From JAUVZF01 sp964449275 (GTDB taxonomy: Bacteria > Planctomycetota > Phycisphaerae > FEN-1346), in NCBI GenBank assembly GCA_964449275.1, contig CAYVAM010000001.1, positions 1-64,000 of the forward strand: a DNA stretch of 64,000 nucleotides, given 5' to 3'. This document shows positions 7,793 to 17,320 of this stretch, piece after piece (the stretch's first letter is position 1; every line of letters begins with the position of its first letter). Position numbers and translations under genes: made by a program. Below the pieces are notes generated by a model, which had not been told where the DNA came from, did no database searches, and saw only the letters and a list, made by a program, of their open reading frames with translations.

Positions 7793-9991
7793 ATGCGTAG
7801 CGACCTCGACGGGTCTCTGCTCCGGTTGGCGCTGGCGGCTGCGCTGCTGTCGGCTGCGGCGGGGCCGTGCGCGGCACGCGGAACGGGCGGGTTCCTGCGC
7901 GACTGGGCCGTCTGCGGCCCGATCAAAGGCACGAGGCTCGATGCGCCCGAACTGCCGGCGGACTTCGTCGGATACCCCGGCCTCTTTGCCACCGGCGCCG
8001 TGTGGCTGCCTGTCCAGGCCGAGCCGCAGGGACGCATCAACCTGCGGGCGCTCTATCCGGAGCCGCCATCCGGCACGGCTTTGCTCCACACCTTCTTCGA
8101 GATTCCCTCCGACGCCACGTACACCCTGCGGATCGGCAGCGATGACGCCGTCCGCGTCGACATCGACGGCCACACCGTTCACCGCCACGACATCAAGAGG
8201 TCGTGGTGCGCCGACGAGGACAAGGTCCGCGTGCGCCTTGCGTGCGGCTGGCACCGGATGCTGGTGCGTGTAGTCGATTACGGCGGCGCGTGGGCCGTGA
8301 GCGTTCGCGTGGCGGACGCGAAAGACCAGCCGCTCGACGTCCGACACCAGGCCGCGTGCCCGCGTGCCCTGGAGACCGAATACCGCCTGACGGAGCCGGT
8401 CGCGGCGGGCGAGCGAGCCGAGGCCGCCGGGTTCCTTGCCGATGAGGTCGCTCGCCTGATAGCCGATCTCGAGGCCGCGCTGCGACGCCTCGCCGAGACG
8501 CCCGAAGGGTACGTCACGTTCGCCGAGTACGAGGGCGCACGCAACCTCGGCCGCATGTTCCTCGAGGCCGTGGTATCGCTCTGGCGCGGGGCCGTCGCGG
8601 AGGACCTGGACGCGGAGGCGGTGCGTGCGGCCCAGCACATGGCGGTTGAGGCGGCGCGCGGCTTCTCGGAGGTCCTGGCCCAGGAGACCGACCGAGTGGC
8701 CCGTTCCCTCGTCCGCCGACACAAGGTGTGGGAGACGCTCGCCGGCGGGTCGCTCCCGCGCCGAGAACTGGCCGCTGCCGCACTCGAGGTCGCCGAACTG
8801 GTCTCGCGGAGCCGGCGGCTGGCAACACAGATCGAAGATGAACGCATCCGCAACGCCCGCTTCGAGAACGACATCCGAAACTGGCGCCAGCGCGACCTCG
8901 TCCTGCACGTCCTCGATTCGGAAGGCAGGCCGGTGGCGGGGGCGAACGTCGAGATCGTCCAGCAGCAACACGACTTCGGGTTCGGCTGCAACCTGTTCGC
9001 CTTCCGGCAGTGGGGCGACGCGAAGAAGAACGCCCTCTACGAGCGCCGGTTCCGGATGCTCTTCAACCTGGCGACCGTCCCGCTCTACTGGTCGGTGCTC
9101 GAGAAACGCCGCGGCCGGCCGGACACCCAGCGACTCGACGCGGCCGTGGCCTGGTGCCGCGAACACGGCATCGCCGTCAGGGGCCATCCGCTGCTGTGGC
9201 AGGAAGCCGTCCCGCGATGGGCCGCTGAGTTGACCGACGATGAGGCGCCGGCTGCGGTCAGGGACCACGTGCGGCGGACCGTCGAACGGTACCGTGAGAC
9301 GATCGCGTGGTGGGACGTGGTCCATGCGCCGGTCGGGCGTCTGCGCGTCGGACGGAGCGAGGTCGAGACGGCCCAGGCGCTTCGGTGGGCGGCCGAAGCC
9401 GAGCCGCGCGGCCGGCTGCTCATCAGCGGCGACGATCCTCAAACGCTCGTTGAGGTTGCCAGGCAGGTCTGCGCCGGGGAGGTGCGGCTCGACGGCATCG
9501 GCATCACGGCCCACCAGCACGACGGCGTCTGGCCGCTGAGCCGCGTCCAACAGACGCTGAACCGATGTGCGGCCGCAGGCCGGCCGATCCACGTCTCGGC
9601 TGTCACCATCCTCGGAAGGCCCGAGATGGAAGCCGAGCAGGCCGAAGCCGTCCGCCACTTCTATACGGCCGCGTTTGCCCATCCGAAGGTGGCGAGCATC
9701 ACGTGGTGGGACCTGTCGGACCGGTTCGCGTGGCGGAACGCCCCGGCGGGCCTGCTGCGGGCGGACCTGTCGCCGAAGCCTGCCTACAAGGCGCTCGACC
9801 GGCTCATCAACCACCTGTGGCGGACCGACGCCGCCGGCCGCACCGACACCCGTGGCAAGGTGAAGGTCCGCGCATTCTTCGGGACGCATCGGGTCACGGC
9901 CCAATGCGACGGCCGCAAGGCCGTCCTGGACGTTCACCTCGGCCGCGACGGGCCCGAGCAGGTCGAGATCGTCCTGCCGCCCGCAAGGTAG
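7793..9991 (+). CDS. Exported GH10-fold protein lacking both catalytic glutamates
   Basis: The 732-residue product has a signal peptide, an N-terminal beta-rich module (~30-190, PA14/CBM-like 'LRIGSDDAVRVDIDG'), a helical linker and a GH10 (beta-1,4-xylanase) barrel from ~365. GH10 landmarks are clear: RGHPLLWQEAVPRW and a C-terminal ITWWDLSDRFAWR. However, the acid/base site, normally WDVVNE, reads WWDVVHAP, so Ala512 replaces Glu. The nucleophile site, normally HVTELD, reads HVSAVT, so Ala603 replaces Glu. It therefore probably binds glycan without hydrolysing it, or uses another chemistry. Start 7793 is chosen for AAGGA six bases upstream; an ATG at 7787 and a frame back to 7691 exist. Confidence 0.8.
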   Translation: MRSDLDGSLLRLALAAALLSAAAGPCAARGTGGFLRDWAVCGPIKGTRLDAPELPADFVGYPGLFATGAVWLPVQAEPQGRINLRALYPEPPSGTALLHTFFEIPSDATYTLRIGSDDAVRVDIDGHTVHRHDIKRSWCADEDKVRVRLACGWHRMLVRVVDYGGAWAVSVRVADAKDQPLDVRHQAACPRALETEYRLTEPVAAGERAEAAGFLADEVARLIADLEAALRRLAETPEGYVTFAEYEGARNLGRMFLEAVVSLWRGAVAEDLDAEAVRAAQHMAVEAARGFSEVLAQETDRVARSLVRRHKVWETLAGGSLPRRELAAAALEVAELVSRSRRLATQIEDERIRNARFENDIRNWRQRDLVLHVLDSEGRPVAGANVEIVQQQHDFGFGCNLFAFRQWGDAKKNALYERRFRMLFNLATVPLYWSVLEKRRGRPDTQRLDAAVAWCREHGIAVRGHPLLWQEAVPRWAAELTDDEAPAAVRDHVRRTVERYRETIAWWDVVHAPVGRLRVGRSEVETAQALRWAAEAEPRGRLLISGDDPQTLVEVARQVCAGEVRLDGIGITAHQHDGVWPLSRVQQTLNRCAAAGRPIHVSAVTILGRPEMEAEQAEAVRHFYTAAFAHPKVASITWWDLSDRFAWRNAPAGLLRADLSPKPAYKALDRLINHLWRTDAAGRTDTRGKVKVRAFFGTHRVTAQCDGRKAVLDVHLGRDGPEQVEIVLPPAR

Positions 9992-10048
9992 GCATATCCC
10001 CGCACCGCCGAGAATAACCCGGACCTCCCGGTGGGGGCTCGATAAATC

Positions 10049-11341
10049 CTACACGTCCTTTTCGGGCGCGACGAGGTCGTCGTAGGTGCCGCGGCGGCGG
10101 ATGAGACGGGCCTGGGACCCATCGACGAGCACCTCGGCCGGACGCGGAAACGAGTTATACTCCGACGCCATCGACATCCCGTACGCCCCGGCGCAGAAGA
10201 CGGCCAGGTAGTCGCCTCGCGCGGCCGGCGGCAGGTGGCGATCCTTGGCGAAGAAGTCGGCCGACTCGCAGATCGGACCGACCACGTCCACCGCCTCGGT
10301 ACCCGGGAATACCTCATCGCGGGTCCGCTGCTCGGGCACGAAGTCCTCGCCGGGCTCCAGTGGCCAGATGTGATGGTACGATCCGTACAGAGCCGGCCGG
10401 ATAAGATGGTGCATGCCGCTGTCGCACAAGAGGAACGTGCGGTCGCCGCCCGCCTTGACGTACTGGACCTGCGTGATAAGGATGCCGGCGTTGCCGGCGA
10501 TGAAGCGTCCGGGCTCCATGATGATCTTGAGGTGGCGGCCTTTGAGGATCGGGACGATGGCGGCGGCAAAGGCCCGGGCCTCGAGCGCCTGGCCGCTCTC
10601 GTAATCGGCGCCGAACCCGCCGCCGAAGTCGAGGGTCGTGATCTCGTGACCGGCGGCGCGGAGGCGGTTAATCAAGACCACGATCTTCTCGAGCGCCTGG
10701 ACGTACGGCTCGACCGTCGTAATCTGCGACCCGATGTGCGCCTGCACGCCCGTCAGGGCCACGTGCTCGCCGCCGCTTGAGGCAGCGAAATCGCCGAAGA
10801 CCCGCTCGGCCCGTTCGAGGTCCACACCGAACTTGGTCTCCTTCTTGCCGGTGGCGATGTAGCGGTGCGTCTTGGGGTCCACGTCGGGGTTGACGCGAAG
10901 CGCCGCCCGTGCCGGCCGCCCCGTCTCTTGGGCCAGGCGTGCGAGGTTCTCCAGTTCGGCCTCGCTCTCGACGTTGAACAGGAGGATCCCGGAATCGAGG
11001 GCAAAGCGAATCTCGTCGTCGGTCTTGGCGACGCCGGCGTAGCAGCACGTGGCAGGGTCGCCGCCCGCCTCAAGAACCCGGTGTAGTTCCCCGCCCGAAA
11101 CGATGTCGAAGCCGCTGCCCTCGTCCTTCAGGACCCGCAGAATATGGATGTTCGAGCAGACCTTGACCGAGTAGCAGATGAGCGGCTCGACGGCCGAGAA
11201 CGCCGAGGCAAGTTTGCGGTAGTGCTGCCGCAGCGTGCCGGCGCTGTACAGGTAGAGCGGCGTGCCGAAGCGTCGAGCCAGGTCGGCTGCGGCGAGGTCC
11301 TCGCAATACAGCCGGCCCTCTCGATAGTCGAAACGGTCCAT
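10049..11341 (-). CDS. lysA: Diaminopimelate decarboxylase
   Basis: PLP-dependent fold-III decarboxylase that converts meso-diaminopimelate to lysine, the last step of the DAP pathway. The 430-residue product is full length. The PLP lysine is Lys60 in ICYSVKVCSN; HIGSQ, the glycine-rich GGGFGADY loop, EPGRF, and the active-site Cys motif GPICESADFF are all present. I start it at 11341, where AGGAGGGGG lies just upstream; the frame extends 14 codons further. It is convergent with the GH10-like gene and has its own promoter. Confidence 0.95.
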   Translation of the reverse strand: MDRFDYREGRLYCEDLAAADLARRFGTPLYLYSAGTLRQHYRKLASAFSAVEPLICYSVKVCSNIHILRVLKDEGSGFDIVSGGELHRVLEAGGDPATCCYAGVAKTDDEIRFALDSGILLFNVESEAELENLARLAQETGRPARAALRVNPDVDPKTHRYIATGKKETKFGVDLERAERVFGDFAASSGGEHVALTGVQAHIGSQITTVEPYVQALEKIVVLINRLRAAGHEITTLDFGGGFGADYESGQALEARAFAAAIVPILKGRHLKIIMEPGRFIAGNAGILITQVQYVKAGGDRTFLLCDSGMHHLIRPALYGSYHHIWPLEPGEDFVPEQRTRDEVFPGTEAVDVVGPICESADFFAKDRHLPPAARGDYLAVFCAGAYGMSMASEYNSFPRPAEVLVDGSQARLIRRRGTYDDLVAPEKDV

Positions 11342-11383
11342 CGGGCGCCCCCTCCTGCGGCCATCCCCCAAGTGGAAGCGCAT

Positions 11384-11412
11384 AGTTTAGAGAGGTCGAT
11401 GCAGTGTGTCAA
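11384..11412 (-). promoter_or_regulatory. Sigma70-type promoter of lysA
   Basis: Read on the minus strand, TTGACA (11407-11412) and TAAACT (11384-11389) are 17 bases apart, near-ideal spacing. The leader to the lysA ATG at 11341 would be about 35 bases. Confidence 0.75.
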
Positions 11413-11433
11413 GCGGGCGGGCCGGACTGACGG

Positions 11434-11599
11434 TGGCGAGATTCTTCGTGCCCGGAGCGCGGGCGGTTGTAGCGCCGGGCTTTATGCCCGGTCCCGATGT
11501 ATCGGGATTGGCAGCGGCGCCGGCCAGGATGCGCCGGGGATAAACCCCGGCGCTACGGCCAAACCGCAGGAAATCGTCCCATGCCGGAAAAAGTTGCCA
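11434..11599. repeat. Hairpin-rich interspersed repeat, family A (copy 1)
   Basis: A 166 bp element with two internal palindromes, GCCGGGC-TTTAT-GCCCGG and CGCCGGGG-ATAA-CCCCGGCG, flanked by TAGCGCC...GGCGCTA. It shares long identity with copies at 20645-20894 and, in reverse, 44370-44543. Its edges (TGGCGAGATTCTTC... and ...GGAAAAAGTTGCCA) look like degenerate terminal inverted repeats. It has no coding capacity. Confidence 0.75.
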
Positions 11600-11626
11600 C
11601 ACGCCCGTCCCGGGAGCCGGCAGAAC

Positions 11627-11654
11627 TTGACTTTGGGCCAATTGTGTGTAAACT
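11627..11654 (+). promoter_or_regulatory. Sigma70-type promoter of the PEP-CTERM/dockerin-like gene
   Basis: TTGACT (11627-11632) and TAAACT (11649-11654) are separated by 16 bases. It lies just beyond the edge of repeat A copy 1 and implies a leader of about 170 bases before ATG 11830. Confidence 0.55.
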
Positions 11655-11829
11655 TATGGTGAGGGGATATACGCACTCGGTGCTGAGTCCGCCCGCCGGC
11701 GACCCGGCCCGTTTTTTGCTGCAAGAAGGGCACGACGGCAGGCGGGTCCTCCAGTTGGACCGGCCGAACGGAGATGGAACGCGGGACACCGTGCCGCAAT
11801 GGTGACCCGAGCCGTACAGGGAGGCTGAT

Positions 11830-14800
11830 ATGCGATATCGTGACGTGGCGGCCGTTATCGCCGGGGTGCTGGTGGTGGCGAGTTCGGCGGCCGCACAGAC
11901 GGACTACCTGTGGATGACCGACGGCGACGGCTCGTGGACCGATTCGGGGAACTGGGCCCCTCCGGGGTTCCCGGACGGTCCCGGCGACTGGGCGCTGTTT
12001 GACCTGCCCCTGACGAGCCCGGTGACGGTCGATGTCAACGCGCCGATCACGGTCGGCCGCATCGTCCTGGCGGACTGGAACTGGGACTTGCCGCGCTTTA
12101 CGCTTGCGCCGGGCCCGGGCGGCGGGTCGCTCACGTTCGACGGCGGCGGCGCCGAGGCCTCGATCGTGGGATTCGGCCGCCACGAGATCGCCGCGCCCGT
12201 TATCCTCAACGATACGCTCTGGGTCGAGAACACGGACGAGGGAGAACTGGAACTTCTGCTTTCAGGGAGCGTCGCGGGCGGGCCCGGCCAGGACCTCATC
12301 CTGGACGGCATGCGGATGAACGTCGACCTCATGGCGCCGGCCAACCCGGTCCAGGGAGCGGTTATCGTCTACCCCACCGATCCCTACAGCGAAAGGGCCG
12401 CGCTCACCCTCACCCAGCAGGGAACGGTCCTGGGAGCCTCCCATTTCGAGGCCCACCTGGGCGCCATCATCGGACTGGACAACGCCGTCACCAACGTGAA
12501 CAACCGCATGGACAGTCCCCTGCGGTTGTATGGCGGGGGGCTCGGGCTGCACGGGAATGCGGCGGCAACCACCGAGACGCTTCCGCACGTGGACCTGGTC
12601 ATGGGCTCCTCCAGCCTCGGCGTGAACACCTTTGTCGGAGGGGATTCGGCGACGCTTCACGTCGAGACGCTGGACCGCGCCCCCGGAGCGACCATCGAGT
12701 TCTGGGGCTGGGAGTTGATGACCACGGCGTTCATTCTGATTGGCGAACCGGCCGGCCCGACGCTCGACTGGGGCGGCCTGGTCGGTGGATGGGCCGTCGT
12801 CAGCGACTGTTCCGACCGCGATTTCGCCACGTACGCCCAGGGCCAAGGCGTCATGCCCGTGCCGGTGTATGCAAACGACATCAACGCGGCTAACCCGCGG
12901 GACAATGTCCTGCTGGATGCGCCGGACATGCTTCTGTCGCCGAAGACGATCAACTCGGTCAAGATCGCCGGCGGACAGGCGCTCGACCTGGGCCAGAACC
13001 TGCTCAACATCGCAAGCGGTGGCGTGCTCTGCACACCGGACTCCGGCCTGCCGGCGGGCGGCCCCGTCGTCGAAGGCCAGGCCGCATCCTCTGGCGCCAT
13101 CCGGAACGGACAGTTGACGGCCGGCGGCTCGTTGCCCGAGCAGCCCGAACTCATCGTCCACGTCTGGCAGGACCTGGAGATCGCCGCCGCCATCGTGGAC
13201 AACGGCCTAGTCCCCGTGTCCCTGACCGTCTCGGGTTCTTCCCTTCCATGGTGGGAGTTTGCCCGGTCTTTTGACCCGGTCCTGACCCTTTCAGGCCTTA
13301 ACGCCTATACCGGCCCGACCACCATCTGCTCGGCCCGGGTTGCAGTTGATGCCGACGAGCGCCTCGGCGACCCGGCCGGCCCTCTGGTCCTTGCCGGGGG
13401 CATGGTTCAGGCCACGTCAACGTTCACGATGAACCGAGACGTCGAGGTGTACGACGGGGCCGCCTTCGAGGTTGCCCGCGACCAAACCCTGACGCTGGCC
13501 GGCGAGGTCGGCGGAGAGGCCTCCGAACTTCACGTCCGAGCCATCGACGGCGAGGACCCCGTCTCCGAACAGGGCATCGACCCCGCTGCGCCCCGCGCGA
13601 CGCTTGTCCTGGCCGCGCCCAACACGTTCAAATCCAACATCGTCGTGGGTGCGGGCGGCGACGACGGACCGGTGCCCGTCCTGGAAGTCAGCGAAGATGC
13701 GAACCTCGGCGACCCGGACCAGGACATCATGCTTCGCGGCGGCATCTTCCGCGCCGCCGGGTCATTCGCCGCCCACGCCGAGCGGGTGTTCGTTATCGAC
13801 TGGGCCGGAGGCGCCTTCGACGTGGACGAGGGCGAGGTCTTCTCGCTCGATGCGCCGTGGCAACTGGAAGGCGATGGTTCCGGCATGAAGATCGGCCTCG
13901 GCAAGATGGTCGTCTCCGGATTCAATCCCCGCTACAACGGCCCGGACATGGAGGTCGCCGAGGGTGTCCTCGAACTCCGCGATCCTGCGGCCCTGAACGG
14001 GCAGCACATCACCGTGGCCGGTGGAGTGCTGAACCTGCGACACGACGCCGACGTTGAGTTCCCGGACAACGTGACCGTCCGGGATGAAGGTGGCATCAAC
14101 GTTGATGGCTCGGCGGCGGCCGACCCCGTCCTCTCGATCGCCGGCCTCGAATTGGAGGACGACGCCGAGTTGACGGTTACGGGAGGACCCGGTTACAGCC
14201 TGGCGGTCGAAGGGGATACCACCTTGCTCGGGTGGTTCGGCGTCATCCGCACCCAGACGGCCGACCTCACGCTCAACGGGACGCTGCGAATGAGCGAATC
14301 CACCGCCATGCTGATGAAGGAAGGCCCGGCCACGCTCAACGTCAGCGGCCCGCAGGCGCCGGCAGCCCTCACGAACTTCTGGGCAACGGGAGGCACAACC
14401 AACATCGACACGGACGGTGGAGGCCAGGGGGCCCCTCCTGCCCGGAACCTCACGGTCGAAGTCCATGGCTCCGGCACAGTGGTCAACTTCCGGCATAGCC
14501 AGCATCTGGCCGGTCTCAGCCTCGCCGGCGGCGGGATGGCCAATCTGACCAGCGGAGGGACAAAGACCATCGTGGTCAACGCCCTCGCGATCGATCCGGA
14601 CACGCACGGCGCACCCGCGGGTACCCTCGACCTGACGGACAACAACCTCATCTGCGATTACACGGACGGCACGAGCCCGTTTGACGCCATCGCCGGCTGG
14701 ATCGCCTCCGGCTTCTGGGACGGGACGAATGGCTACTGGGACGGTCCCGGCATCACCTCGAGCGCGGCGGCCGCGCAGTCCCAGCGCCTGGCGGCCTTGG

Positions 14801-15198
14801 GCGTCATCGACAACAACGACCCCCAACTGGGCATCGGCGACCTGACGGACCTGGAGGGCGAGCCGGTGCCCGAAGATTCCGTCCTCGTCAAGTATACCTG
14901 GTGGGGGGACGCGAACCTGGACGGCATCATAAACTCCAACGACTACGACAAGATCGACACTGCGTGGCTGCTGTGGGAGAACGAAGGCCGGGAGCCTGAG
15001 GGCGGTTTCCGGTGGGCGGTGGGCGACTTCAACTACGACGGCACGATCAACTCGAACGACTACGACAAGATCGACAACGCCTGGATCCTGAGCGGCGGCG
15101 CCCCACTCGGCGGCGGTAGGCCCGCACCGACACCCGAACCCGCCACGCTCGCGCTGCTGGCCGTCGGCGCCCTGGCCATCGCGAGCAAGCGACGGTAG
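11830..15198 (+). CDS. Large secreted PEP-CTERM protein with autotransporter-like repeats and dockerin-like motifs
   Basis: A 1122-residue exported protein. The signal peptide ends near residue 23 (SSAAAQ). A GSWTDSGNWAPPGFPDGPGD segment is typical of planctomycete/verrucomicrobial beta-helix 'autotransporter repeat' proteins. The bulk is low-lysine, Gly/Asp/Val-rich beta-strand repeats. Near the C terminus two calcium-loop motifs, GDANLDGIINSNDYDKID (~1026) and GDFNYDGTINSNDYDKID (~1064), resemble the paired F-hand loops of type I dockerin. The end is PTPEPATLALLAVGALAIAS plus KRR, a PEP-CTERM sorting signal read by an exosortase (none in this window). GGGAGG precedes ATG 11830. It is probably a surface structural or adhesion protein; cohesin binding is speculative. 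Confidence 0.85.
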   Translation: MRYRDVAAVIAGVLVVASSAAAQTDYLWMTDGDGSWTDSGNWAPPGFPDGPGDWALFDLPLTSPVTVDVNAPITVGRIVLADWNWDLPRFTLAPGPGGGSLTFDGGGAEASIVGFGRHEIAAPVILNDTLWVENTDEGELELLLSGSVAGGPGQDLILDGMRMNVDLMAPANPVQGAVIVYPTDPYSERAALTLTQQGTVLGASHFEAHLGAIIGLDNAVTNVNNRMDSPLRLYGGGLGLHGNAAATTETLPHVDLVMGSSSLGVNTFVGGDSATLHVETLDRAPGATIEFWGWELMTTAFILIGEPAGPTLDWGGLVGGWAVVSDCSDRDFATYAQGQGVMPVPVYANDINAANPRDNVLLDAPDMLLSPKTINSVKIAGGQALDLGQNLLNIASGGVLCTPDSGLPAGGPVVEGQAASSGAIRNGQLTAGGSLPEQPELIVHVWQDLEIAAAIVDNGLVPVSLTVSGSSLPWWEFARSFDPVLTLSGLNAYTGPTTICSARVAVDADERLGDPAGPLVLAGGMVQATSTFTMNRDVEVYDGAAFEVARDQTLTLAGEVGGEASELHVRAIDGEDPVSEQGIDPAAPRATLVLAAPNTFKSNIVVGAGGDDGPVPVLEVSEDANLGDPDQDIMLRGGIFRAAGSFAAHAERVFVIDWAGGAFDVDEGEVFSLDAPWQLEGDGSGMKIGLGKMVVSGFNPRYNGPDMEVAEGVLELRDPAALNGQHITVAGGVLNLRHDADVEFPDNVTVRDEGGINVDGSAAADPVLSIAGLELEDDAELTVTGGPGYSLAVEGDTTLLGWFGVIRTQTADLTLNGTLRMSESTAMLMKEGPATLNVSGPQAPAALTNFWATGGTTNIDTDGGGQGAPPARNLTVEVHGSGTVVNFRHSQHLAGLSLAGGGMANLTSGGTKTIVVNALAIDPDTHGAPAGTLDLTDNNLICDYTDGTSPFDAIAGWIASGFWDGTNGYWDGPGITSSAAAAQSQRLAALGVIDNNDPQLGIGDLTDLEGEPVPEDSVLVKYTWWGDANLDGIINSNDYDKIDTAWLLWENEGREPEGGFRWAVGDFNYDGTINSNDYDKIDNAWILSGGAPLGGGRPAPTPEPATLALLAVGALAIASKRR

Positions 15199-15290
15199 CA
15201 CCCTCGGCTGCGACCTGTCGGCCGGGCTGTCAGAAAGACAAGGACCGGGAACCTTCGCGGTTGCCGGCCCTGACGTACAGGGCAGAAGGT

Positions 15291-15860
15291 CTACTTCGTT
15301 TCGTCGCCCGTCGGTTTGGGGTTGACGATCGACGCCAACCATTCGCCGTAACGGTTGATGAGGCTCTGTGTGTTAACCGTGTTCTCGACGACCTTGGGAT
15401 TGCCGGCCAGGACGTAGGCCCCTCCGGGCGTTCCGGCGACCGGTTCCATCGTCACGCGGAAGCGGAAGTACATGTGCTGCTTCGAGTCTCTCATACGCAG
15501 CCGCACCTGCCCGGCGGTGCCCAGCCATACGCGGTTCTGCCCCCCCTGTCGCACCCAACGGTACGCCGGCACGCGATCGGCCCGGAGCCACCCGTACTGC
15601 GCGCGTTCGGGCAGTTCAAAGAAGAGGTACTCGAAATCGGGGTCGGCCTCTCCGATGGGCGCGGCCGTGCGGCGAAAGAGGATGATCTGGACCTTCCGCT
15701 GGCGGGCCAACTGGAACGTGGCCGAATCGTAGAGGACCTGTTCGTCGGGACCGCCGGTCGCGTATCGGATGCTGGCGCGCGGCTTTCCACAACCCGCCGC
15801 CACAATCGCCGCTACCGCAGACGCCGCAAGAAACACCGTTCGCAGACTCACCGTTCGCAT
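15291..15860 (-). CDS. Small lipoprotein of unknown function
   Basis: The 189-residue product has a lipoprotein signal peptide with lipobox VAAGC (Cys24). The mature part contains beta-rich segments with many aromatic and charged residues (FEYLFFELPERAQYGWLRAD), followed by a C-terminal helix. I do not recognise a family. AGAAGGAAG lies eight bases before the ATG. It converges with the PEP-CTERM gene, with 92 bases between them, and the next gene (16075) diverges from it. Confidence 0.65.
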   Translation of the reverse strand: MRTVSLRTVFLAASAVAAIVAAGCGKPRASIRYATGGPDEQVLYDSATFQLARQRKVQIILFRRTAAPIGEADPDFEYLFFELPERAQYGWLRADRVPAYRWVRQGGQNRVWLGTAGQVRLRMRDSKQHMYFRFRVTMEPVAGTPGGAYVLAGNPKVVENTVNTQSLINRYGEWLASIVNPKPTGDETK

Positions 15861-15994
15861 GCGGACACTTCCTTCTGACGCCGACCTGTGTGGGGAAGTT
15901 TACCGCGCCCAGGTCGGTCGCGGCCACGCAAATCCGCCCAGCCGCGCGGGCGCCGGGCGCGACTGACGCAAAGACGTTCGCAGCAAATCAGGTC

Positions 15995-16023
15995 TTGCAA
16001 CGACGCGGGGCTCCCGGCATAAT
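15995..16023 (+). promoter_or_regulatory. Probable promoter of the GYF-domain gene
   Basis: TTGCAA (15995-16000) and CATAAT (16018-16023) are 17 bases apart, about 50 bases before ATG 16075. Confidence 0.5.
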
Positions 16024-16074
16024 GGCCGCCGATGGTCCACGACGGCGCCGGGTCGGGTTAGGTGGGGAGCCCTG

Positions 16075-17205
16075 ATGAGCGTCTACATTAAGACGAAGCC
16101 GAGCGCCCCCGCCCAGGGTCCCTTTACCCGGACGCAACTCAAAGGCCTCGCCACGTCCGGGCAACTGAAGGCCCATTACCTGCTGTCGAAGGACATGAAG
16201 ACGTGGTACCGGCTCCAGAACGTCCGAGGCCTCCTGGCTTCGCAGGGCGCTGCGGCCGGCACGGCGGCTGGACCGCCGGGCGCCGCAGCAGAAGCGACCG
16301 CGGCAGCCCCCGCCGCTGACTCGATACCCGTGGCAGAGCGGATGCCGCCCGCAGCAGGTCCGCCCGCAGCCGAGCCGGCCGGAGCGAAGCCCGACCTGAT
16401 GGCAACCCTGCGAGCCAGGCCGCTGCTGCTTGCCCTGATGGCAGGCCTGGCCGGCGCCCTGCTCGTCGCGCTGATCGTCATCGTGTGCCTTCTGTTCGCC
16501 GGCGGCGGGGACGGCGGACCACCGCCCGCGCCGGCCGTCACGCCGCCGGCCGGGCAGCCGACCACGCCGACACCTCCTGCGACTACGGCTTCGCCGCCCC
16601 AGCCGACCACCCCGGCGCCCGCGCCGCCCGCGCCGCCCCCACAGCCGCCGACGCCAACGCCCTCTGCGGTTACACCTCCCGCTACGCAGCCGCCGCCGCC
16701 CGCGCCTCCCGCGCCCACGCCGCCGCCAACGCCTCCGGCGCCTGTGACGCCGCCTGCGACCACGCCGGCGACGCCTTCCGGACCTGTGGTTGTCCCGCCC
16801 CCTCGCGACGCCCCGACCCCGCCGCCGCCCAGGCCCAACACCAAGGCCGAGCCGGCGACGAAGCCGCAGGCGCTGGCGATCCTCACCGTGATGTACGGCG
16901 GGCAACAAGTGCAGGCGATGGGGTCGCGCCTGTCGTTCACCCTGACGAACCGGACGGGGCTCGAGATCAAGTCGGCCAAAGGCCAAATCCGGCTGTACGA
17001 CCCGTCCGGGGGCTACCTGGCCGGTCTGCCGGCCGAGATCGACGGGCCGATCAAGCGGGGCGGAACCGTGGTCAAAGAGGGCGTGTGGATGGAAGTGGGC
17101 GGCATGATCCTCGGAATGCTCAACACCTCGTCGAAGCAGATGAAGTTCAAGTTTGCCGCCGAGGAGATCACCTACACGAACGGCCGGACGGTGTCGTTCA
17201 AGTAG
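16075..17205 (+). CDS. GYF-domain membrane protein with long proline-rich stalk
   Basis: A 376-residue protein in four parts. Residues ~1-55 form a GYF_2-type module (GPFTRTQLKGLATSGQLKAH, then DMKTWYRL). A short Ala-rich linker leads to one transmembrane helix at about 117-142. Residues ~148-262 are almost entirely Pro/Ala/Thr. The C-terminal domain (~270-376) is beta-rich. With the GYF domain inside, the Pro-rich stalk and C-terminal domain would face the periplasm. GYF domains usually bind proline-rich peptides, so self-association is conceivable. The function is unknown. The gene stands alone, convergent with the GH57 gene. Confidence 0.75.
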   Translation: MSVYIKTKPSAPAQGPFTRTQLKGLATSGQLKAHYLLSKDMKTWYRLQNVRGLLASQGAAAGTAAGPPGAAAEATAAAPAADSIPVAERMPPAAGPPAAEPAGAKPDLMATLRARPLLLALMAGLAGALLVALIVIVCLLFAGGGDGGPPPAPAVTPPAGQPTTPTPPATTASPPQPTTPAPAPPAPPPQPPTPTPSAVTPPATQPPPPAPPAPTPPPTPPAPVTPPATTPATPSGPVVVPPPRDAPTPPPPRPNTKAEPATKPQALAILTVMYGGQQVQAMGSRLSFTLTNRTGLEIKSAKGQIRLYDPSGGYLAGLPAEIDGPIKRGGTVVKEGVWMEVGGMILGMLNTSSKQMKFKFAAEEITYTNGRTVSFK

Positions 17206-17273
17206 GCCGCGCCACTGCCTCTTCTGTCGCACGAGCCTATCCGACCGTGACGCCTGCATAGCGCGGCACAGAA

Positions 17274-17297
17274 CACGGCCGGGCAAGACCGGCCGTG
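17274..17297. terminator. Hairpin between convergent genes, possible bidirectional terminator
   Basis: CACGGCCGG (17274-17282) pairs perfectly with CCGGCCGTG (17289-17297) across a six-base loop, between the GYF gene stop (17205) and the GH57 stop (17321). It has no T-run. Confidence 0.4.
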
Positions 17298-17320
17298 GCA
17301 CATCTGTTGGGAAGGTTTCC

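Noticed and set aside
7763..9937. Long minus-strand frame opposite the GH10-like gene
   Set aside because: Composition is that of a shadow frame, and the plus strand has signal peptide, fold motifs and ribosome binding site.
13762..15342. Minus-strand frame opposite the PEP-CTERM gene
   Set aside because: No start signal or family motif; the opposite strand encodes the dockerin-like loops and sorting signal.
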